The translations under genes and the position numbers were made by a program. The notes below the pieces were generated by a model. It was given only the letters and a program-made list of their open reading frames with translations, did no database searches and was not told where the DNA came from. From NCBI GenBank assembly GCA_051651645.1, contig JBOFSR010000149.1, forward strand, positions 1 to 22,659: a stretch of DNA of 22,659 nt, given 5' to 3'. The stretch comes from JBOFSR01 sp051651645. GTDB lineage: Bacteria > Spirochaetota > Spirochaetia > Treponematales > Treponemataceae. Shown piece by piece: positions 15,521 to 22,134 of the stretch (position 1 is its first letter; the number at the start of each line of letters is the position of its first letter).

Positions 15521-18500
15521 GAATGATCAATTACGTATATCATAAATTGACTGTAAGCCTTTTTATGATAGTTTTTTTCTGTATATCCTCTTTCTATGCA
15601 CAAGAATTTTTTTGGGAATATCCTGAAGCCGTGTCTAACCAAGAAAGCTATTTTCCTGCAAGTGCCTCAAATGGAAAACTCTCTATTGTAATTTGGCAGC
15701 AAGTTTCATGGATTAACGAACGTGAAGGTACCATTTCTATCAATTGGCAAACATCAAATGACGCATCATGGAAGGCACATACAAACACCCTTGGCCCTTT
15801 TTTATTTTCAGGCGAAGTTCCCTCTATTTCATCAGTTGCAATTAATTCAAAAAATATAATTTCTATAGCTATTTTAACAAGCCCAGATACAATTTCAATT
15901 TTTAGCTCTAATGATGATGGAAACTCATTTACAGAAACGGCAATTCAAGACAGTGTTAAAACGTTCATTGCCCCTCGCATTTACGTTACCAGCAAAGACA
16001 ATTTTTTTCTTTTTGTCTCACAAGATAATGACGCCAACTTTTTGCTTTTCACCGCTACCTCAGAAGACGGCAAGGAATGGACACCCTTTTCATTGTTCTC
16101 GCCATCAGAAAAGCTTACACGCTCTTTTGTCCCTGTGCTTTCGCCATTTGGAGACAAAGACATCGTTGTCTTTCAATCAATATTTGCAGCAGGGTTCCGC
16201 ATTTCATACCAGCTACACTCAACAATTAGTAAAGACGGTGGCAAAACGTGGGCAGATAGCACCTTAATAACCGATCAAACATCCATTGAATTTGACTATA
16301 AAAACTACCATAGCCAAAACCCAGATCTATTTTATTTTAAGGGCAATTTATACCTAGCATGGGAGCGCTCCTACATTTCTTCAGAGAATGCTCAAATTTA
16401 CTTTTCTCAACTGAGCAATGAGGGAAAACTCGTTGGACTAACCGAGCAAATCTCTTCAGGACGAGGAGGATGCTCTAATCCGATTATCTTCCCTGCTCAC
16501 GACAATATAGCTATTTTATGGTTTGATTCACGCAGAGGCAAAAACGCCAACTCAGTCTACCTTGCAACGCGCCAAGGATTGTTTTGGACAGAGCAGCGTA
16601 TTACAACAAGCAATACTGATTCAACCTTTTCACTGCCTGTGCTTCACAACAATTTTTTGCACTACTTTTGGATACAGCAATCCCCAAAGTCAAAGCAAGT
16701 TTTAATGCGACTTTCTCCCGATATCAAGGCACTTCCGCCAACTATTAAACCGCTTAATTTTGTTGCAGGGAAAAAAAGCGTTTCAGAGAAAGTGAGCGTT
16801 CAAGTTGATTTTCCCGATGACTCATCAGGCTTTGCAGGATATGCTTACTCGTGGTCACGAACCGATGAAGATCAGCCTGATACCTCAAAAGTCTACAGTG
16901 CCACAGAGCCTATAATCAATCAATTTGCCGTTGATGATGAAACATTGTGGTACCTTAAAGTAAGAGCGGTTGACAAGGCAGGCAACTGGTCAAAGCCCTC
17001 AAGCATTACCTACAGACGAGATATAACGCCTCCCCTACCGCCAATTATAACACCAGCATTGCTTGATGATAAAGGCTTTGTTTCAAATAGTTCATTTAAT
17101 TTAGATTGGCAAGCCGCTTTAGAAGATGATGATGTAGAAGGCTTTTCTTTTTCCCTTCAGTATATGGCTCCCCTTTCATACACAAAAGATGAAAATCTTT
17201 TAGCAGCCTTTACGCCAAAGCTTCCACCGCAAGGAAACATTACAAAGACAACAAGACACCGCATTGAAAACCTAGAAGACGGGATTTGGGCGTTTTCAGT
17301 TAGTGCAATTGATGAAGTGGGCAATATAAGTCAGCCTGCTATTATTCGATTGTTCTTAAATAAATTTGTGCCGTATACAATAATTACCAAAATCTATAAA
17401 ACAGTTGATCCACTTGGCGTAACAACAATTAGCATTGAAGGAAAAGGCTTTTTAACCAATGGCCTTATTGATTACATCTATTTTTCAAAAAAAGGACAAG
17501 ATGACTACGAGTACATACTCAGCCATGAAAATGGTGACTACAAAATACGCTCAGATAGATTAATAGACTCAATCATCCTAAAAGACTTTGATGCAAATGA
17601 TTATAGTATCACGCTTAACCATCAAACACGAGGACTGTACTTTAGCTTAAATCCAATTGACGTAAAAGACTTTGGTACCGTAAAATTTGGCTTATTTGAT
17701 GCAGAGTACATACCAAACATTACAAAATTTATTTCTCATTTTATATTTAGCTTAAACGTAAAAGATATATTCCTACTCTTAATTTTTATTATTGCAATCA
17801 TTGGCATTGTGCTTGCCTTACGAGGACTTATATCTATAGCAAAAAATAATGAGTCAATTAAACATGAACTTTTCTCATTTATGACAGGAGACACTATGGC
17901 AAAAAACCCAAAAGAAAAGAATGATGTGCTACAAAAAATATCACACAGAGGACAAAGCCTTAGATTTAAAATAATGTTTTTAACCTCAATTTTGGTTATT
18001 ATGATTGTTTTACTTGTATCAATTTCACTCGGCTATATCATGATAAAATCGCAAGAAGAGACACTTGCAAAGGGACTTAAAGACAGAGTTTCCGTTTTAC
18101 TTGATGGAGTTTCCTCAGGTGTTCGCGCCCATCTTCCATCACAAAATATCCTTGAGTTAAGCTTTTTACCCCAACAATCCCAAGCAATAGAGGAAGCTTT
18201 TTTTGTAACTATTACAGGGCTTCCCTCAGATGGAAATAATATAAACCTTAATTACATTTGGGCAACAAACGATGAAAATATCAATGAAAAAATAGACAGC
18301 AAAACACTTGTCTTTGGTGAATCGTATTTAAACGATCAAACAATGCACGCAATTAACAATAAAGCCTTAGCACTCAACATGCAAGCTATTGATACAGCAG
18401 GCTATTTTTCTAAAGAAATTGATATGCTGACCAAAGAAGGTATAACACTTGCCTTGCAAACTGATCAAGCATCCGTTGAACGCCGTGAAGAAATACAAAC

Positions 18501-20100
18501 CGTTACACGCCAATTAAATAACCGCATTATTGCAGAGCTTGCACGCCTTTCAAAGCAGGGCTTTTCATCCCTGCCTGCATTTGATGGCACTTCCTTTGAC
18601 AGAAAAAACACCAATTACACCTTTTACCAGCCTGTTTTATACCGACAAGGAGCAGAACAAAACTTTGTCCGCGGTATAGTTATGGTCAGTGTTTCGACAG
18701 AAGCCCTCATAAAACAACTCGATGTAGCACGAGACCAAATTATTATTACAGGAGCTATTATTGCTATCATTGCAACAGTAATTGGAGCAGTTATTTCTCT
18801 TATTATTGCCTCAATCATTATTATACCAATCAAAAAGCTTGCAAATCACGTAGCACTTATTCGAGACACAGAAGACAAAGAAGAGCTTGCAGCCTACACC
18901 ATTAACTTTAAATCGCGCGATGAAATAGGTCTTTTAGGGGAAATTGTAAATGACATGACACAAGGACTTGTCCGAGCCTCCGCTGCAGCAAAAGACTTAA
19001 CCGTTGGAAAGGAAATCCAAAAAATGTTTATTCCCCTTGAAACCGATTCACAAGGGAAAAAACTCACAACAGGAAAGCTTGTTACGCAAAACGCTGAGTT
19101 TTTTGGCTACTATGAAGGAGCAAAGGGTGTTTCAGGCGACTATTTTGACTTCAAAAAGCTTGATGACCGCCATTATGCCGTTATAAAATGTGACGTTGCA
19201 GGTAAGGGAGTTCCCGCCTCACTGATCATGGTTGAAGTTGCAACACTCTTTTTAGATTACTTTAAAGACTGGTCAATAAAAACCCATGGCTACAATTTAA
19301 CCGCCTTTGTGTCGCGAGTAAATGACATGCTTGAATCACGTGGCTTTCAAGGGCGATTTGCCGCATTCAGCCTGTGTATTTTTGATTCATTCACTGGGGA
19401 TATCCATTTTTGTAACGCAGGAGATAACTTTCTTCACTTTTACAACGCAACAGCTCGAAAAAAAGTTGTAGAACATATAAAAGAGACAGCAGCAGCAGGC
19501 GTTTTTCCAACCTCACTAGTAGACCTCTCTGGTGGCTACCAAATGATTACTCGCCATTTAACCAAAAATGACGTTTTATTTATGTATACGGACGGTATTG
19601 AAGAGGCAAAGCGACTATTCCGCAACGAAAAATTTGAAAACATCACCTGTGAAGAGCCAGGATATAAGCCAAATACCACGCATGAATCGCATTTAGTGGG
19701 AGAGGCAAGCGAGGAAATGGGAGCAGATAGAGTAAACGCAATCATTGAAAGCGTTTTTGCCAAAGGAATTTACACCTTAAAAAAATGGCACAATCCTGTA
19801 GAAGAAACCTTTGAATTTGACTTTCGCTCTTGTGCAGGAACTGTTGAAGATTGTATTATGGCATTAGTATCCGTAGAAAAGATTTTCCGCCTGTATAAAA
19901 CACCAAACGTTACCAAGCATGATAGAGTATTAGTAGATCGCAAAATTGATATATTCCTTAGAAAACACTTTCGCCAGTATAGTGAGTACTGCAAACACAA
20001 ACAAGATCACTCAGAGATGGCAGAATATATGTGGTATACACACATGCTCGAAGACCCCCAATATGATGACTTAACCTTGCTTGGCATTAGAAAAATATAG
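15517..20100 (+). CDS. giant membrane sensor with SpoIIE/PP2C-type serine phosphatase domain
   Basis: This is a 1527-aa protein. An N-terminal signal peptide (about 1-29, ending FYAQ) is followed by about 380 residues with Asp-box/BNR-like repeats (SNDDGNSFTE, SKDGGKTWADS, TSEDGKEWT), suggesting a beta-propeller outside the membrane. Two Ig/FnIII-like segments (about 430-620) and another beta-rich segment follow. There is a membrane helix at about 750-775, a short link, a second helix (about 819-845), an extracytoplasmic sensor loop, a third helix (about 1075-1103) and HAMP (about 1100-1155). The C-terminal SpoIIE/PP2C phosphatase has GDYFD (about 1207-1211), DVAGKGVPASL (about 1226), MYTDGIEEA and DDLTLLG (about 1518). 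Metal-binding aspartates are intact. Such RsbU/SpoIIE phosphatases dephosphorylate anti-sigma antagonists or STAS proteins, but no such partner gene is in the window. It is coupled to the upstream gene by ATGA. An in-frame ATG at 17896 with AGGAG could give a second, shorter product. Confidence 0.92.
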   Translation: MRMINYVYHKLTVSLFMIVFFCISSFYAQEFFWEYPEAVSNQESYFPASASNGKLSIVIWQQVSWINEREGTISINWQTSNDASWKAHTNTLGPFLFSGEVPSISSVAINSKNIISIAILTSPDTISIFSSNDDGNSFTETAIQDSVKTFIAPRIYVTSKDNFFLFVSQDNDANFLLFTATSEDGKEWTPFSLFSPSEKLTRSFVPVLSPFGDKDIVVFQSIFAAGFRISYQLHSTISKDGGKTWADSTLITDQTSIEFDYKNYHSQNPDLFYFKGNLYLAWERSYISSENAQIYFSQLSNEGKLVGLTEQISSGRGGCSNPIIFPAHDNIAILWFDSRRGKNANSVYLATRQGLFWTEQRITTSNTDSTFSLPVLHNNFLHYFWIQQSPKSKQVLMRLSPDIKALPPTIKPLNFVAGKKSVSEKVSVQVDFPDDSSGFAGYAYSWSRTDEDQPDTSKVYSATEPIINQFAVDDETLWYLKVRAVDKAGNWSKPSSITYRRDITPPLPPIITPALLDDKGFVSNSSFNLDWQAALEDDDVEGFSFSLQYMAPLSYTKDENLLAAFTPKLPPQGNITKTTRHRIENLEDGIWAFSVSAIDEVGNISQPAIIRLFLNKFVPYTIITKIYKTVDPLGVTTISIEGKGFLTNGLIDYIYFSKKGQDDYEYILSHENGDYKIRSDRLIDSIILKDFDANDYSITLNHQTRGLYFSLNPIDVKDFGTVKFGLFDAEYIPNITKFISHFIFSLNVKDIFLLLIFIIAIIGIVLALRGLISIAKNNESIKHELFSFMTGDTMAKNPKEKNDVLQKISHRGQSLRFKIMFLTSILVIMIVLLVSISLGYIMIKSQEETLAKGLKDRVSVLLDGVSSGVRAHLPSQNILELSFLPQQSQAIEEAFFVTITGLPSDGNNINLNYIWATNDENINEKIDSKTLVFGESYLNDQTMHAINNKALALNMQAIDTAGYFSKEIDMLTKEGITLALQTDQASVERREEIQTVTRQLNNRIIAELARLSKQGFSSLPAFDGTSFDRKNTNYTFYQPVLYRQGAEQNFVRGIVMVSVSTEALIKQLDVARDQIIITGAIIAIIATVIGAVISLIIASIIIIPIKKLANHVALIRDTEDKEELAAYTINFKSRDEIGLLGEIVNDMTQGLVRASAAAKDLTVGKEIQKMFIPLETDSQGKKLTTGKLVTQNAEFFGYYEGAKGVSGDYFDFKKLDDRHYAVIKCDVAGKGVPASLIMVEVATLFLDYFKDWSIKTHGYNLTAFVSRVNDMLESRGFQGRFAAFSLCIFDSFTGDIHFCNAGDNFLHFYNATARKKVVEHIKETAAAGVFPTSLVDLSGGYQMITRHLTKNDVLFMYTDGIEEAKRLFRNEKFENITCEEPGYKPNTTHESHLVGEASEEMGADRVNAIIESVFAKGIYTLKKWHNPVEETFEFDFRSCAGTVEDCIMALVSVEKIFRLYKTPNVTKHDRVLVDRKIDIFLRKHFRQYSEYCKHKQDHSEMAEYMWYTHMLEDPQYDDLTLLGIRKI
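17886..17898 (+). promoter_or_regulatory. internal Shine-Dalgarno and in-frame ATG within the phosphatase gene
   Basis: AGGAG (17886-17890), 5 nt, then ATG (17896-17898) in the phosphatase frame, at residue 794. A protein starting here would be 734 aa, with a short basic cytoplasmic N-terminus, two membrane helices around a sensor loop, HAMP and PP2C. That is the usual layout of a stand-alone SpoIIE-type receptor phosphatase. The upstream ATG at 17881 is also in frame. Confidence 0.5.
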
Positions 20101-20120
20101 CCACAAAGCATGCAATTTAA

Positions 20121-20149
20121 TTGACAGCATTGCAAAAATACGATACGTT
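20121..20149 (+). promoter_or_regulatory. candidate promoter for plsC
   Basis: TTGACA (20121-20126) is a perfect -35, followed at 17 nt by a poor -10 TACGTT (20144-20149). It lies in the 78-nt gap between the phosphatase stop and plsC. No terminator is seen in that gap, so plsC may also be read from upstream. Confidence 0.4.
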
Positions 20150-20178
20150 TAACCAACATTACATAATATGGAAGAAAA

Positions 20179-20919
20179 ATGATTTTTATTGCTACAACTA
20201 TTGTATTTTCAGGGCTAATTTTTTGGGGCATTGTCAATATTATTGCATACGGAATAAGCAAAAAGCTGAGTTTACACGTTTCAAACCTTATGGTAATTCA
20301 CTGCCCAAAGATTATCTTTTCAACACTAGATCTAATAGTTGGCTTTAAAACCTTTTTATATAAAGATCACAAGAACGAACTACCAGAGCAGTTTTTAATT
20401 CTTTCCAACCATCAAAGCGTACTTGATATACCCTTATACATGAAATTTATACCACAAAAAAAGTTGCGCTTTGTTGCAAAGGCAGAACTTGGCCGTTATG
20501 TAATTACCGTATCAGAAATGCTTCGAGTACAACAACATGCACTGATAAAAAGAACAGGCAGCCCAAGCCTTGCAATGAAAACACTCGATGTTTTTGCCGA
20601 AAACACCAAAAAGAACAATTACTGTCCCGTGCTTTTTCCTGAAGGATCTCGAAGCCGTGACGGAAAGCTCAATTCATTTAAGCCTGCAGGATTTCGCCGC
20701 CTTATGGAGAAAAACCCGCTACCTGTTGTTGTTTGCGTTCTTGACGGAGGCTTTAAAATTGCATCCCTTATTGGAATTGTACGAAACCTGTGTAAAGGCG
20801 AGTATAGAGTAAAGATTTTGAAAGTTTTCCCCCCACCCCAAACAAAGGCAGAACAAATTGCCATTTTAGATGAAGCAAAAACTCTTATGGAAGAGCAACT
20901 TGCCCTCTGGCGAAAATAA
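20179..20919 (+). CDS. plsC: 1-acyl-sn-glycerol-3-phosphate acyltransferase (PlsC family)
   Basis: This is a 246-aa protein, typical length for PlsC. An N-terminal hydrophobic segment (about 2-27) anchors it to the membrane. Acyltransferase motif I is NHQSVLD (77-83), giving the H-x4-D catalytic pair H78/D83. RFVAKAELGR follows, then motif II-like LIKRTG, motif III FPEGSRS (153-159) and motif IV around LPVVVCVLDG. It transfers an acyl chain to the sn-2 position of lysophosphatidic acid, making phosphatidic acid for phospholipid synthesis. The ATG at 20179 has GGAAG a few nucleotides upstream. The gene follows the phosphatase in the same direction by 78 nt; a functional link is not implied. 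Related lysophospholipid acyltransferases share these motifs, so the exact acceptor is inferred. Confidence 0.93.
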   Translation: MIFIATTIVFSGLIFWGIVNIIAYGISKKLSLHVSNLMVIHCPKIIFSTLDLIVGFKTFLYKDHKNELPEQFLILSNHQSVLDIPLYMKFIPQKKLRFVAKAELGRYVITVSEMLRVQQHALIKRTGSPSLAMKTLDVFAENTKKNNYCPVLFPEGSRSRDGKLNSFKPAGFRRLMEKNPLPVVVCVLDGGFKIASLIGIVRNLCKGEYRVKILKVFPPPQTKAEQIAILDEAKTLMEEQLALWRK

Positions 20920-20942
20920 CCTGACAACACAAAACTACCACC
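20904..20942 (+). repeat. left copy of a two-part direct repeat flanking the structured element
   Basis: CCTCTGGCG (20904-20912, at the end of plsC) and ACTACCACC (20934-20942) recur in the same order at 21073-21081 and 21086-21094. The spacing between the two 9-mers is 21 nt here and 4 nt in the right copy. Confidence 0.55.
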
Positions 20943-20965
20943 ACAGAGAAACCTCCTTGTTCTTT

Positions 20966-21060
20966 GGGCGTTACGGTTTTACAAACCGTCGGGCTTTCCG
21001 TTTGTATCTTTTTATCTTGTGTCAGCAAGATAAAAAGTATACCACTGCAATCCCTAACGC
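20966..21060. repeat. structured intergenic element: three hairpins closed by an outer stem
   Basis: GCGTTA (20968-20973) pairs with TAACGC (21055-21060) and closes a domain with three internal hairpins. The first is CGGTTT/AAACCG (20974-20979 with 20983-20988). The second is CGG-GCTTT-CCG (20990-21000). The third is a perfect 12-bp stem, CTTTTTATCTTG (21008-21019) with CAAGATAAAAAG (21026-21037), around a 6-nt loop. There is no T run on either strand, so it is not a simple terminator. From memory, intergenic repeats with similar CGGGCTTTCCG and ATCCCTAACGC cores occur in treponemes and Bacteroidota; this is unverified. It may be a small non-autonomous mobile repeat or a structured RNA. Confidence 0.6.
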
Positions 21061-21072
21061 ACACGAGATACA

Positions 21073-21094
21073 CCTCTGGCGGAGTACTACCACC
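21073..21094 (+). repeat. right copy of the two-part direct repeat
   Basis: CCTCTGGCG (21073-21081), GAGT, then ACTACCACC (21086-21094). This repeats the two 9-mers found at the plsC end, on the other side of the structured element. Confidence 0.55.
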
Positions 21095-21106
21095 TCTAGT
21101 GATTTG

Positions 21107-21267
21107 TTTATAGCACTATAAAGGATTCGCTTATAGTAGTATAAGAAGCATATAAAACCGTAAAAAATTAGTTATCATAATCAGACTGATATTAATCATA
21201 AGTCTTTAATACATAAATACTTATGATCATACTGTAATTGAATATTATATTACAAAAATATTCAATT
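21107..21267. repeat. cluster of four perfect AT-rich palindromes
   Basis: In order: TTTATAG-CA-CTATAAA (21107-21122); CTTATA-GTAG-TATAAG (21130-21145); ATCATAAGT (21195-21203) with ACTTATGAT (21219-21227); and AATTGAATATT (21236-21246) with AATATTCAATT (21257-21267), 11 bp perfect around a 10-nt loop. The first two resemble compact operator sites. The last two are larger stem-loops. There is no coding on either strand here. Confidence 0.6.
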
Positions 21268-21424
21268 TAATGCAATATCCTTGTCGTAATAGTTTACAGT
21301 TTTGTTGACATAATAAGCTCCTCATAAACAAGTAAAAATACTAGACATTTACCAGCATCAGGAATTTCCCTTAAAGTATTTTCTACTTATCTATTACTTG
21401 AAATTTATAATAAGCATTGTTCTC

Positions 21425-21478
21425 AGTAAAGAAATGGTATTGCAAAGCATCTTGGCAGGTGATATCTTTTTCTTTACT
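21425..21478. repeat. 10-bp inverted repeat just downstream of the lysis cassette
   Basis: AGTAAAGAAA (21425-21434) and TTTCTTTACT (21469-21478) are perfect inverted copies separated by 34 nt. The repeat starts 8 nt past the stop of the last lysis gene on the minus strand. It might be part of a termination or RNA-stability structure, though the loop is long and no strong T run follows. Confidence 0.45.
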
Positions 21479-21485
21479 TTGGTAT

Positions 21486-21914
21486 TCAATAAAGCCGTGC
21501 AATTTTGAAAATCGTGAGCAAAAAAATGATTGCACCTGCTATTAAAAGGGCTTTAGTCAAAAAACTGATTTTTGTTTCCAGCCGTGTTATTTTCTTGATT
21601 GAATCTTTCTCTAATTGACTGTAGTAGTGTGCCGAGTCGTTCATTGATTGCATAAGAGTACTCGAGCGTGCTTGTAAGGTTTTTATTTGAGTTTGCAAGG
21701 CTCTGATTAAGGTCTGTGATTGTGTCAATTTGGTTTGCAATTCTGCTTGTAAGATCGTTGCCTGTTTCAATTCCACTAGCGACTGATCCAGCTGTTGCGA
21801 TTGATTCAAGGTGAGAGCTTCCAATTCCAAGAGTTCCGCCTGTGTTATTTCGAGTGCTTGCACAGCCGATAAACAAAAAAATAAAAATACAAATAAAAAT
21901 AATTTTTTGCACAT
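21486..21914 (-). CDS. probable i-spanin-like coiled-coil membrane protein of a phage lysis cassette
   Basis: This is a 142-aa protein. Residues 1-20 are a signal peptide or membrane helix (MCKKLFLFVFLFFCLSAVQA, with AVQA before LE). Residues 25-115 are a continuous leucine/glutamine-rich coiled coil (QAELLELEAL, ELQTKLTQSQ). A second hydrophobic helix spans about 122-138 (ALLIAGAIIFLLTIF), with a short basic tail. Its ATG overlaps the stop of the upstream holin-like gene by one base (TAATG) and uses AGGAGG 4 nt upstream. A second frame for a lipoprotein lies almost entirely within it. Coiled-coil membrane protein plus overlapping lipoprotein next to an endolysin is the Rz/Rz1 arrangement of phages infecting diderm bacteria, where spanins disrupt the outer membrane. 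The C-terminal anchor is unlike lambda Rz, which has only an N-terminal one. The spanin role is therefore inferred from context. Confidence 0.75.
   Translation of the reverse strand: MCKKLFLFVFLFFCLSAVQALEITQAELLELEALTLNQSQQLDQSLVELKQATILQAELQTKLTQSQTLIRALQTQIKTLQARSSTLMQSMNDSAHYYSQLEKDSIKKITRLETKISFLTKALLIAGAIIFLLTIFKIARLY
21553..21912 (-). CDS. probable o-spanin lipoprotein encoded in another frame inside the i-spanin-like gene
   Basis: A 119-aa frame starts at GTG 21912, two bases after the ATG of the overlapping gene, so both share AGGAGGAG (21924-21917). The ATG at 21927 would add five residues but has no ribosome binding site. It begins MQKIIFICIFIFLFIGC, a signal sequence with a spirochaete-type loose lipobox (LFIGC, acylated Cys17), then AST. 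The mature ~103 residues are polar and partly helical (ANQIDTITDLNQSLANSNKN), ending GNKNQFFD. Complete nesting of a lipoprotein frame within a coiled-coil membrane protein frame is the hallmark of embedded Rz1. Caution: the T-rich leader makes hydrophobic residues in any frame, so the hydrophobic part alone proves little. The lipobox and 119 open codons carry the case. Confidence 0.65.
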   Translation of the reverse strand: MQKIIFICIFIFLFIGCASTRNNTGGTLGIGSSHLESIATAGSVASGIETGNDLTSRIANQIDTITDLNQSLANSNKNLTSTLEYSYAINERLGTLLQSIRERFNQENNTAGNKNQFFD

Positions 21915-22132
21915 TACTCCTCCTCATACTTTGATTGGTATGCTTTTGCCGCTTCCCCAATGGCAGTCATGCCAGCACCCACCCCCATTGCAGGAACGCT
22001 TAATGGATTTTCCATAAACATTGCGACGACACCACAAAGAACGGTAAGACAGCCAATGCCAACCGTGATTAAAAGGGCAATACGCAAAGAGGACTGCACA
22101 CCCTCTTTTTGTTCGTACCATTTAATTTTCAT
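21914..22132 (-). CDS. small phage-type membrane protein, possible holin
   Basis: This is a 72-aa protein. A polar N-terminus (MKIKWYEQKEGVQSSLR) precedes a strong membrane helix at about 18-40 (IALLITVGIGCLTVLCGVVAMF). A weaker small-residue helix follows at about 44-62 (VPAMGVGAGMTAIGEAA), and a charged tail ends in EEE. Two helices with short cytoplasmic ends fit a class II holin, which would form the membrane lesion releasing endolysin, but many small phage membrane proteins look like this. It starts 2 nt after the endolysin stop (TAA-GC-ATG), and its own stop overlaps the next ATG by one base. The AGGAGGAG encoding its last glutamates is at the same time the ribosome binding site of the two overlapping genes. 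The holin role is inferred. Confidence 0.72.
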   Translation of the reverse strand: MKIKWYEQKEGVQSSLRIALLITVGIGCLTVLCGVVAMFMENPLSVPAMGVGAGMTAIGEAAKAYQSKYEEE

Positions 22133-22134
22133 GC

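Larger units (their letters stand above)
20920..21485. other. 566-bp non-coding region between convergent plsC and the lysis cassette
   Basis: I find no convincing gene on either strand. The left part is the multi-hairpin element with its flanking repeats. The middle (about 21100-21270) is very AT-rich and built of palindromes. About 21270-21420 shows nothing I can name apart from an isolated TTGACA at 21305 without a good -10. A long inverted repeat sits at 21425-21478, just past the end of the lysis genes. Confidence 0.7.

Noticed and set aside
20121..20348. 75-codon frame starting with TTG before plsC
   Set aside because: The TTG is a TTGACA -35-like hexamer and most of the frame runs through plsC in the wrong frame with no recognisable domain.
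20870..21121. 83-codon frame running from the end of plsC through the structured element
   Set aside because: It crosses the hairpin element and repeats, has no ribosome binding site and no protein-like composition.
20920..21485. CRISPR array or tRNA gene in the intergenic region
   Set aside because: The repeats are palindromes of different sequence without regular spacing, and no cloverleaf with a T-loop motif is present.
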